Assembly (NCBI RefSeq): GCF_001940165.2
Contig: NZ_CP135162.1
Span: 1,601,501-1,665,500 of the forward strand
Length of the DNA stretch: 64,000 nucleotides
Direction: 5' to 3'
Source of the DNA: Roseburia sp. 831b
GTDB taxonomy: Bacteria; Bacillota; Clostridia; Lachnospirales; Lachnospiraceae
Shown in pieces: positions 33,362 to 40,902 of this stretch (its first letter is position 1; each line of letters opens with the position of its first letter). The notes beneath the pieces are model-generated. The model ran no database searches, was not told the DNA's origin, and was given only the letters and a program-made list of their open reading frames with translations. Made by a program: the position numbers and the translations under genes.

Positions 33362-33400
33362 AAGAGACTGTAACACACTTTTTGCATTACAGCCTCTCTT
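33362..33400 (-). terminator. Terminator of the isomerase gene
   Basis: GAGAGGCTGTAAT-type arm (33386-33400) pairs with 33362-33375, followed by six T on the minus strand; 40 bp after the isomerase stop. Confidence 0.8.
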
Positions 33401-33439
33401 CTCTTTCCTCTAAAAATGAACTGGTTAAATCAATTTCTC

Positions 33440-34921
33440 TTAGAATGGATTTTCCGTTGGATACATCATGCCTGACGGCTGGTTGAAGTTGATGTCTTCC
33501 ATCGGAACCCCTAAATATTTGAATACGTCAAACAGTGCTTTTCCGTAATGGCCGAATGCTACGGCTCCGTGATGCGGATAGTTCTTCTCAATCAGTACGT
33601 GGCGATAGAATCTTCCCATTTCCGGGATTGCAAATACGCCGATGGCGCCAAAGGAACGTGTTGCAACCGGAAGCACCTCTCCCTGTGCCACGTAAGCGCG
33701 GAGCTTGTTATCGGATGTTGACTGTAAGCGGAAGAATGTGATGTCTCCAGGAATAATATCTCCCTCTAAGGTTCCGTTTGTCACTTCGATTGGAAGGCTT
33801 CTTGCCATAATCATCTGATATTTCATCTCGTGGAAGGATAACTTGCTTGAACAGGTATTTCCACAGTGGAATCCCATAAAAGTATCTGTATGTTTGTAGT
33901 TGAATTTTCCTTCGATGGATTCTTTGTACATATCCTTTGGTACGGAGTTATTGATATCTAATAAAGTAACGGCATCTTCGCTGACGCAGGTTCCGATAAA
34001 CTCGCTTAATACGCCATAGATATCCACTTCACAGGATACCGGGATTCCTCTTCCGGTCAGACGGCTGTTGACATAGCATGGAACAAAACCAAACTGTGTC
34101 TGGAATGCAGGCCAGCATTTTCCGGCGATGGCAACATACTCACGATAACCTTTGTGTGCTTCTACCCAGTCTAATAAGGTCAATTCATACTGTGCTAATT
34201 TGGATAAAATCTCCGGTTTCTTATTGCCGGCACCTAATTCTTTTTCCATATCTGCTACAACAGCAGGGATTCTTTTATCTCCGGCATGCTTGTTGAATGC
34301 TTCAAAAAGGTCTAACTCGGAATTTTCTTCAATCTCAACACCTAAGTTATATAACTGTTGGATTGGTGCGTTACAAGCCAAAAAGTTGGTTGGTCTTGGT
34401 CCAAAAGAAATAATTTTTAATTTGGATAAACCATCAACTGCTCTTGCGATTGGCAAAAATTCATGAATCATATCGGCGCAGTCCTCGGCATCTCCAACCG
34501 GATACTCTGGAATATAAGCACCTACATTTCTTAACTTTAAGTTATAGCTTGCGTTTAACATACCACAGTATGCATCACCACGTCCCTGAATAAGGTTATC
34601 CTGTGTCTCTTCGGCTGCTGCCACAAACATCTTTGATCCTTCAAAATGTTTTGCAAGCAGAGTCTCTGAAATCTCAGATCCAAAGTTTCCAAGGTAAACG
34701 CAAAGTGCGTTACAGCCTGCTTTTTGGATGTCCTCTAACGCCTGCACCATATGAATTTCGCTCTCCACGATACAAATTGGACATTCGTAGATGTCAGCTG
34801 CGTCATATTTGTCTGTGTATGCTTTTACCAAAGCTTTTCTTCTGTCAACGGATAATGATTCCGGGAAGCAGTCTCTTGATACTGCTACGATTCCTACTTT
34901 TACTTTTGGGATGTTATTCAT
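33440..34921 (-). CDS. L-fucose/L-arabinose isomerase family protein
   Basis: 493 residues from ATG at 34921 behind GAAGGAAAA. The fold is that of FucI/AraA ketol isomerases: PKVKVGIVAVSRDCFPESLS at the start, CNALCVYLGNFGSEISETLL near residue 85, FGPRPTNFLACNAP near 185 and the C-terminal HHGAVAFGHYGKALFD. It interconverts an aldose and a ketose with a divalent metal. The exact sugar is unclear. Since the next gene upstream in the operon is xylulokinase-like (24-bp gap) and not a fuculokinase, the product is likely a pentulose. Repression by the divergent LacI regulator is likely. Confidence 0.88.
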   Translation of the reverse strand: MNNIPKVKVGIVAVSRDCFPESLSVDRRKALVKAYTDKYDAADIYECPICIVESEIHMVQALEDIQKAGCNALCVYLGNFGSEISETLLAKHFEGSKMFVAAAEETQDNLIQGRGDAYCGMLNASYNLKLRNVGAYIPEYPVGDAEDCADMIHEFLPIARAVDGLSKLKIISFGPRPTNFLACNAPIQQLYNLGVEIEENSELDLFEAFNKHAGDKRIPAVVADMEKELGAGNKKPEILSKLAQYELTLLDWVEAHKGYREYVAIAGKCWPAFQTQFGFVPCYVNSRLTGRGIPVSCEVDIYGVLSEFIGTCVSEDAVTLLDINNSVPKDMYKESIEGKFNYKHTDTFMGFHCGNTCSSKLSFHEMKYQMIMARSLPIEVTNGTLEGDIIPGDITFFRLQSTSDNKLRAYVAQGEVLPVATRSFGAIGVFAIPEMGRFYRHVLIEKNYPHHGAVAFGHYGKALFDVFKYLGVPMEDINFNQPSGMMYPTENPF

Positions 34922-34945
34922 GTTCTTTTCCTTCATATATAGTTC

Positions 34946-36415
34946 TTATATAATCTTATCAAACAAATTCTTGCATGCCGGATAGATGTTGCGGTACTGC
35001 TGATACCTTGCCTCATATTTTGCGGCAAGCTCCGGTTCCGGCTCGATGGTCTCGACCACTTTTACAATCTGTGTGGCTGCCTGCTCTACATTTTCGTAGG
35101 CACCGCATGCAACTGCGGCAAGCATCGCTCCACCTAGAGACGGTCCTTCTTCTGTCTCTAACACATCCACCTTGATATTTAAGATGTTTGCAATCATTTT
35201 CTTCCAAAGCGGGCTTTTCGCACCACCACCGCAGATTTTGGTCCGCTCAATTTTAAGTCCTAATTTCTTGGCAACCTCAAAAGAATCTCTTAAGGCAAAT
35301 GCCACACCTTCTAACACTGCCTGTGTCATGTCTGCTCTTGTCGTGTCCATCGTCATGCCGATAAACGTAGCTCTTGCGTTCGGATTGTTATAAGGGGAAC
35401 GCTCTCCCATTAAGTATGGAAGATAGTAAACGTGGTTCTCGCCAAGTTTTTTTATCTGCTCCTGCTCCTTCGCATAATCTTTTGTCTGCAAAATCTCATC
35501 GTTCCACCATTTGTTGCAGGATGCGGCGGATAACATGCAGCCCATCAGATGATAGGCTCCGTTTGCATCGCAGAATGCATGAAGTGCGTTATTTTCGTCC
35601 ACACCAAACTTCTTCGAGGAAACAAAAATCGTTCCACTTGTGCCAAGCGAAATGTTACACTTTCCATCGCCGACGGTACCGGTCGCAACTGCGGCTGCGG
35701 CGTTATCTCCTGCACCGGCTGCTACTTTTACATTTGCAGTCAGACCAAGTTCTTCTGCAATCTCAGGTTTTACCGTTCCGACACATTCATAGCTTTCATA
35801 GACCTTTGGCAGCATTTCCTTTGTGATATGGCAGATTTCGCACATTTCATCCGACCATCTCCGATTCTTGACATCGAGAAGCAGCATGCCGGACGCATCC
35901 GACACATCGGTACAAAATGTCCCGGTTAATTTGTATGCCAGATAATCTTTTGGCAGCATGATTTTCTTGATTCGCTTAAAATTCTCCGGCTCATTTTCCC
36001 GCATCCAGAGAATCTTTGGCGCTGTAAACCCGGTAAATGCAATGTTTGCTGCGTACTCGGATAGCTTTTCTTTTCCAATGGTCTGGTTCAAATAATCACA
36101 TTCTTTTGTGGTTCTTCCGTCATTCCAAAGAATTGCCGGGCGAATCACCTCGTCCTTTTCATCTAAAACGACAAGGCCATGCATCTGTCCGCCAAAGCTG
36201 ATTCCGGCTACTTTCTTCGCATCAAATCCCTGTAATAATTCCTTCACACCTTCGATGCTCTCTTTGTACCAATCCTGCGGTCTTTGCTCTGACCATCCTG
36301 GATGTGGGAAAAAAAGAGGATATTCTCTCGATACAATGTTTCGGACTTTTCCGTTATCATCCATCAGCAACAGCTTCACTGAGGATGTCCCCAAATCAAT
36401 TCCAATGTAAAACAT
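34946..36415 (-). CDS. xylB: Xylulokinase (FGGY family)
   Basis: 489 residues. Starts FYIGIDLGTSSVKLLLMDDN (phosphate 1 motif), ISFGGQMHGLVVLDEKDEVI (GQMHG substrate motif of xylulokinases), AAGAGDNAAAAVATGTVGDG, and the C-terminal ATP site KICGGGAKSPLWKKMIANI. It phosphorylates D-xylulose to D-xylulose-5-phosphate for the pentose phosphate route. ATG at 36415 follows GGGAGAAG. First gene of the two-gene operon; an operator GTGCACGTGCAC lies 24 bp upstream. Confidence 0.95.
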   Translation of the reverse strand: MFYIGIDLGTSSVKLLLMDDNGKVRNIVSREYPLFFPHPGWSEQRPQDWYKESIEGVKELLQGFDAKKVAGISFGGQMHGLVVLDEKDEVIRPAILWNDGRTTKECDYLNQTIGKEKLSEYAANIAFTGFTAPKILWMRENEPENFKRIKKIMLPKDYLAYKLTGTFCTDVSDASGMLLLDVKNRRWSDEMCEICHITKEMLPKVYESYECVGTVKPEIAEELGLTANVKVAAGAGDNAAAAVATGTVGDGKCNISLGTSGTIFVSSKKFGVDENNALHAFCDANGAYHLMGCMLSAASCNKWWNDEILQTKDYAKEQEQIKKLGENHVYYLPYLMGERSPYNNPNARATFIGMTMDTTRADMTQAVLEGVAFALRDSFEVAKKLGLKIERTKICGGGAKSPLWKKMIANILNIKVDVLETEEGPSLGGAMLAAVACGAYENVEQAATQIVKVVETIEPEPELAAKYEARYQQYRNIYPACKNLFDKII

Positions 36416-36438
36416 CTTCTCCCATTCCTTTCTTTTAT

Positions 36439-36450
36439 GTGCACGTGCAC
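36439..36450. promoter_or_regulatory. Operator 1 for the LacI regulator
   Basis: Perfect palindrome GTGCACGTGCAC in the xylB leader or start region. Confidence 0.7.
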
Positions 36451-36564
36451 GCTATGTATTCATATTACCCCATCATTTTTTGAATTTCAATGTAAAAAAT
36501 GTAGAATTTTAGCCTATATTTTTAGTGATTTTTCCTTTTTTCTTTTATCCTGCAAAAATAATTT

Positions 36565-36576
36565 GTGCATGTGCAC
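36565..36576. promoter_or_regulatory. Operator 2 for the LacI regulator
   Basis: GTGCATGTGCAC, one base from operator 1, overlapping the -35 (TTGTGC, 36563-36568) of the regulator promoter; its -10 TATACT is at 36587-36592 after an 18-bp spacer. Centre to centre the two sites are 126 bp apart. Confidence 0.7.
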
Positions 36577-36692
36577 GCAAAAATGCTATACTATAAAAAA
36601 GAATCCTGCTTATAGGATTCTCGCGAAGCATTTTTATGTAACAGGAACGAATTTTCCTATTCCATAAAAATAACAGAAAGGATGGATTTATC

Positions 36693-37712
36693 ATGGCAAC
36701 CATGAAAGAAATTGCACAGTTAGCCGGGGTCTCCCGTGGTACGGTAGACCGTGTTTTAAATCATCGTGGCGCTGTCAATGAAGATACAAGGAAAAAAGTT
36801 TTAGAGATTGCAGAGCTTTTAAAGTACCAGCCAAACAAGGCCGGAATCGCATTAGCCGCCCAGAAAAAGAAGCTTAAAATCGGCATCCTGCTCTTTGGAA
36901 TTGAGAATCCTTTTTTTGACGAGGTCTTACAGGGGCTTCACGAAAAGGCGGCGGAACTTTCCATCTACGGATGCACAATTTTAGAAAAACAGATTCCTTA
37001 TTCATTGGATGCACAGCTTTCTGCGATCGAGGAACTGCTTAAAGAGGACATTCACGGACTGATTCTCTCTCCGTACAACGATCCGCTTATCCAGGAAAAA
37101 ATTGACGCTCTTTTTGACGCCGGAATTCCATGTGTTACCCTAAACACAGATATTTCCAATTCCAAACGGCTTACCTATGTCGGAAGCGATTTTCAAAAAT
37201 GCGGACAGATTGCAGGCGAACTCCTCTCCCTCTTTACAAGCGATTCAGCGAAAATAGGAATTATTACTGGTTCTAACAATGTACTCTGCCACGAGGAACG
37301 CATTGCTGGATTCCGGCATTATCTGACAAAAACAAACTCTTCCATGCAAATTCTTGATATTGCCGAAAATGAGGATGATGATTATAAGAGTTTTGATGTC
37401 ACAAAATCCTTTTTAGAAAAATACCCGGATATGACAGCACTCTATTTTACAGCCGGTGGTGTGTACGGAGGATGCCGTGCCGTCTTACACGCAAAAAAAG
37501 AACGTGCCTTGTCTATTGTGACGTTTGACTCCGTTCCTTCTACCATTGAGATGTTAAAACACAATGTCATTTCCGCTACCATCACGCAACAGCCAAAAGA
37601 ACAGGGGGCTCTCTCCCTATCCATTCTAATGGATTATCTGTTGTATGAAAAACATCCCGATTCCGACTGCAGCTATATGGAATTATCCATCAAAACAAAA
37701 GAATGTTTTTAG
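36693..37712 (+). CDS. LacI-family repressor of the pentose genes
   Basis: 339 residues. N-terminal LacI helix-turn-helix ATMKEIAQLAGVSRGTVDRV with a hinge region (YQPNKAGIALAAQKKK), then a ribose-binding-protein-like sensor (IGILLFGIENPFFDEVLQGL, GLILSPYNDPLIQEKI). The DRVLNHRGAVNEDTR variant and the effector domain resemble sugar-specific LacI members. It is divergent from xylB and the isomerase, and two matching palindromes lie in the 277-bp region between, one over its own -35, so it likely represses both sides. Confidence 0.94.
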   Translation: MATMKEIAQLAGVSRGTVDRVLNHRGAVNEDTRKKVLEIAELLKYQPNKAGIALAAQKKKLKIGILLFGIENPFFDEVLQGLHEKAAELSIYGCTILEKQIPYSLDAQLSAIEELLKEDIHGLILSPYNDPLIQEKIDALFDAGIPCVTLNTDISNSKRLTYVGSDFQKCGQIAGELLSLFTSDSAKIGIITGSNNVLCHEERIAGFRHYLTKTNSSMQILDIAENEDDDYKSFDVTKSFLEKYPDMTALYFTAGGVYGGCRAVLHAKKERALSIVTFDSVPSTIEMLKHNVISATITQQPKEQGALSLSILMDYLLYEKHPDSDCSYMELSIKTKECF

Positions 37713-37726
37713 CAGATAAGCGTAAA

Positions 37727-37800
37727 AAAATACCGACCATCAAACATCCTTCAGATGTCCCATATTTTGGACACCAAAGAATGCTTTTGGCCGGTATTTT
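37727..37800 (+). terminator. Terminator of the lacI-type gene
   Basis: AAAATACCG (37727-37735) pairs with CGGTATTTT (37792-37800), with an inner GACC/GGCC-type extension, T-rich tail. It starts 15 bp after the stop. Confidence 0.7.
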
Positions 37801-37807
37801 CTATTTG

Positions 37808-38120
37808 GATTCAGGTGTCGAAAGGCAACTCACAAATTAGTCGCTGGTAAATTGCACAAAGGCAAGACTTTTTTGTGACTTTGAGGGAACATTAGAAAAT
37901 TTTAGTATGCCCCAAATACCCAGTGATGTTCTGCCACGGACGACAAAACAAGGCTTCACGAGCCAGGGATGGCTCGTTGAATGCCGGTCACGTCACTCTG
38001 AAATAATCTTCATCTGGCATAGTTAGATTTTTCTTATGTTCACTCAACGGAGCAAAATAGACTTGGCATTGTGCAATTTGCCAATAAGAAGTCTGTGAGC
38101 TGCCTTTTGACACCTGAATC
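37808..38120. mobile_element. Palindromic non-coding element, copy A (313 bp)
   Basis: Terminal inverted repeats begin GATTCAGGTGTC and end GACACCTGAATC, flanked by identical CTATTTG (37801-37807 and 38121-38127), a 7-bp target duplication. Inner arms pair almost along the whole length; near the centre is a CACGAGCC-type hairpin. About 80 percent similar to copy C at 60428, same orientation. No open frame of note. It fills the gap between convergent genes with the lacI terminator. Confidence 0.85.
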
Positions 38121-38153
38121 CTATTTGAAAAAGGTCTATTTTTTCACCTATTT

Positions 38154-39461
38154 TTATTCTTTTTTCTGTCTGGACGCATAGAACCGCTCTTTGTCTACCG
38201 CCTTGTTCCAAGAAGCTACAATGGTTGTACAAACCGCATCACCGGTGATATTAACTGCTGTTCTTGTCATATCAAGGATTCGGTCAATTCCCATAATAAG
38301 AGCAATGCCTTCTACCGGAAGTCCTACGGAATTAAATACCATTGTAAGTGTAATCAAACCTACACTTGGAATTCCAGCCGTTCCGATGGATGCTAGGGTT
38401 GCCGTTCCAATTACGGTCAAAAAGTCCATCGGCGTTAAGGTGACACCAAATGCCTGTGCCGTAAACACAACTGCCACACCCTGCATAATCGATGTTCCAT
38501 CCATGTTAATGGTTGCACCCAGTGGAATGGTAAAGGAAGAAATCTTTTTGGAAACACCCATTTTTTCTGCCAAGGTATCAATCGACAATGGAATTGTCGC
38601 ATTAGAGGTTGATGTTGAAAATGCGAACGCCATAACCGGGAAAAAGTTCTTAATAAAGATAATCGGATTGAGTCCTGTAAAAATCTTCAAAAGAGCCAGG
38701 TATACACCAAAACACTGTACCGCTAACGCAAGCAATACACAGAACATGTATTTTAACAGCGGTATGAATGCCTCAAATCCAATCTCTGCAAATGTCTTGG
38801 AAATCAGGCAAAATACTCCGATTGGTGCAAATTCCATTACCAGCATGGTCATTTCCATCATGATATCGTTAAACTGTGCAAAAAAGTTTTTGACAATGTC
38901 AACACGGTCTCCCATTTTTGCAAGTATCACACCCAAAATCAAAGCGAACAAAATAATCTGCAACATAGTTCCGTTGCTTAGCGCCTCGAAAATATTGGTT
39001 GGAATAATATTTAAAAGTGTCTCGGCAGCATTGGTTTCTTCTGCCTCAGATGCTACCTGTGAGGTAATCTGAATCTTTGACATATCCAGTCCTTTTCCAG
39101 GATTGAAAACGCTCGCAATTCCAAGAGCAATCGTGATTGCAAGTGCTGTCGTAATCAGGTAAAAAATCAATGTTTTGACGCCGACACCACCCAGTTTCTT
39201 CGTGTCTCCAACCGACATGCTTCCGCAGACAAGGGAACAGAATACCAGCGGTACAACCAGCATGCGCATCAGCCGGATGAATCCCTGTCCTACAATATAT
39301 AAGACACCATTTACCACAATTTCTGACTTAAAATTGGAATCTGGTATCACATAATTTAAAATAATACCAAAAACTGCACCTAATAGTAATGCAATAAAAA
39401 TCTTGGTCATCAGTCCTAACTTTTTCTTTTCTTTTTTGTTTTCTTTTCTAGTATCTTTCAA
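38154..39461 (-). CDS. Dicarboxylate/amino acid:cation symporter
   Basis: 435 residues of the DAACS/GltP family. Eight or so membrane segments from LMTKIFIALLLGAVFGIILN on; conserved motifs MRMLVVPLVFCSLVCG, the serine-rich ATSTSNATIPLSI (re-entrant loop HP1), and PLGATINMDGTSIMQGV with the NMDGT sodium site, then GTAGIPSVGLITL. It imports glutamate, aspartate, C4-acids or serine with sodium or protons; the exact solute is not clear. The start is TTG at 39461, overlapping the upstream gene by 14 bp; an internal ATG at residue 18 is an alternative. Confidence 0.93.
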   Translation of the reverse strand: MKDTRKENKKEKKKLGLMTKIFIALLLGAVFGIILNYVIPDSNFKSEIVVNGVLYIVGQGFIRLMRMLVVPLVFCSLVCGSMSVGDTKKLGGVGVKTLIFYLITTALAITIALGIASVFNPGKGLDMSKIQITSQVASEAEETNAAETLLNIIPTNIFEALSNGTMLQIILFALILGVILAKMGDRVDIVKNFFAQFNDIMMEMTMLVMEFAPIGVFCLISKTFAEIGFEAFIPLLKYMFCVLLALAVQCFGVYLALLKIFTGLNPIIFIKNFFPVMAFAFSTSTSNATIPLSIDTLAEKMGVSKKISSFTIPLGATINMDGTSIMQGVAVVFTAQAFGVTLTPMDFLTVIGTATLASIGTAGIPSVGLITLTMVFNSVGLPVEGIALIMGIDRILDMTRTAVNITGDAVCTTIVASWNKAVDKERFYASRQKKE

Positions 39462-40308
39462 ATAACATTCCCCTCTCTTCTAAATATTCCCTGAGTGAAT
39501 CCTGCCATTTCGGGAACTGGTAAACATCCACCATGCTCAAAATAAAGTTGTCGAGCACTGCAAATGCAGGTCTTACCTTTGAAAAGTCTGACATATTTGT
39601 TGGAACCGGGCTCATTTCTGCTTCTTTTCCGGTCAGACGCAAAATCTCTTTTGCAAACTCATACCGGCTGCAAATTCCCTGATTGGTTGCATGATAGGTT
39701 CCATACTCTCCGGTATGAATCAGGTGAATCAAAAATCTTGCAAGCTCCGATGCGCTTGTCGGAGAGCCGAACTGGTCTGATGCGATGGAGAGCGATTCTT
39801 TCGTCTCCACTTTTTTCAAGAAATCAAGCACAAAATTATCTCCCTCCCCATATACCCAGGTACTCCGAATGATAAAATGTTTGTAGTTGAATTCTTTGAC
39901 ATAATTTTCACCTGCCAGTTTGGAACGACCGTAAACCGTACCAGGATTGGTGCTGTCAAACTCATTGTATGGTGCTGTACTTTTTCCATCGAACACGTCA
40001 TCCGTTGAAATCTGTACGAATTTAGCCTCTAACTTCTTTGCGGCAATGCTTAGGTTTCTTGCGCCTAACGCATTCACGCGAAATGCTTGTGCGGGATTTT
40101 CCTCACAAAGTGCAACATCTGTCATTCCGGCACAATTGATAATGACATCCGGGCGGTTCATCTCACCAAATCGTACCACCTCATCCGTCTGTGTAATATC
40201 CAAATCATCGATATCTGTATCCAAAAGCTCATATTCGAGTTTGTTCACTTCTTTATTGATTGCACGTCCAATCTGTCCATTGGCTCCACAAATCCAAATT
40301 TTTTGCAT
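39448..40308 (-). CDS. RmlD-like NAD(P)-dependent sugar-nucleotide reductase
   Basis: 286 residues from ATG at 40308 behind GGAGGG. Rossmann motif IWICGANGQIGRAINKEV, DITQTDEVVRFGEMNRPDVI, STDDVFDGKSTAPYNE and the catalytic pair Y-x3-K in GTVYGRSKLAGENYVK: the pattern of dTDP-4-dehydrorhamnose reductase and relatives. No other rhamnose genes are nearby, so it may act on another nucleotide sugar. Its stop overlaps the start of the symporter gene, which hints at one transcript without a clear functional link. Confidence 0.88.
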   Translation of the reverse strand: MQKIWICGANGQIGRAINKEVNKLEYELLDTDIDDLDITQTDEVVRFGEMNRPDVIINCAGMTDVALCEENPAQAFRVNALGARNLSIAAKKLEAKFVQISTDDVFDGKSTAPYNEFDSTNPGTVYGRSKLAGENYVKEFNYKHFIIRSTWVYGEGDNFVLDFLKKVETKESLSIASDQFGSPTSASELARFLIHLIHTGEYGTYHATNQGICSRYEFAKEILRLTGKEAEMSPVPTNMSDFSKVRPAFAVLDNFILSMVDVYQFPKWQDSLREYLEERGMLFERY

Positions 40309-40469
40309 GCTATCCCTCCACACCTCTTTTGTTTCGTTTGTATTTTTTCATGCCCTTTATTATATCAAAATTATAACCGTAATTATAGTATCTTCTTCCC
40401 ATGTTTTTCATCCAATTTTTCCCATTTTATCCAAAACCAGTAATTCCAGAAGCAATCTTTCCGATTGCC

Positions 40470-40508
40470 AAAAGGAGCCATCACACATTACATGCAATGA
40501 CTCCTTTT
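40470..40508 (-). terminator. Terminator of the hypB-oxidoreductase-hypA unit
   Basis: AAAAGGAG arm (40470-40477) pairs with CTCCTTTT (40501-40508), extended to 12 bp with one mismatch, T-run on the minus strand; 19 bp after the hypA stop. Confidence 0.75.
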
Positions 40509-40526
40509 TTATATTTGAATTTATAC

Positions 40527-40871
40527 TCAGGCTCCCTCAATTTCCTTGATACTAAATCCATTTCCAGAAAGCAAATGTGTTGCCTCACTCTTACAGTACG
40601 GGCATACTTTTGCATACTGGACTGTTGAATATGTCTTTCCACAATCCTCACAGATTGTCACTCCCGGATCTATTTCAATCTTTAACTCCGAATCCTTTAA
40701 CAGCTCGGAATTGCGGCATGCATAGCTCCAGCAATCTGTCAGATACTCCGGTACAACTCCGCTTACCTCACCAATCTGGCAGGTAACGGACTTGATTTCG
40801 GAAAGATTATTTTCGGCACCGACTTCTTCTACGGTACGAATTACATGAACAATGATTCCAAGTTCGTGCAT
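40527..40871 (-). CDS. hypA: Nickel metallochaperone HypA
   Basis: 114 residues, starting MHELGI as HypA does (Met1, His2 and Glu3 form the nickel site); the longer frame to 40961 is not used. The zinc loop is CEDCGKTYSTVQYAKVCPYC, with four cysteines as two CxxC pairs. HypA delivers nickel with HypB to NiFe-hydrogenases or other nickel enzymes. It follows the large oxidoreductase by 31 bp. No NiFe-hydrogenase, urease or CO dehydrogenase gene is in the window. Confidence 0.95.
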   Translation of the reverse strand: MHELGIIVHVIRTVEEVGAENNLSEIKSVTCQIGEVSGVVPEYLTDCWSYACRNSELLKDSELKIEIDPGVTICEDCGKTYSTVQYAKVCPYCKSEATHLLSGNGFSIKEIEGA

Positions 40872-40902
40872 TTTTTCCTCCTTTTCGCAAACGAAAAGCT
40901 TC

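Noticed and set aside
37808..38120. Insertion sequence or two separate genes
   Set aside because: No transposase or other coding frame fits; the copy is almost one long palindrome.
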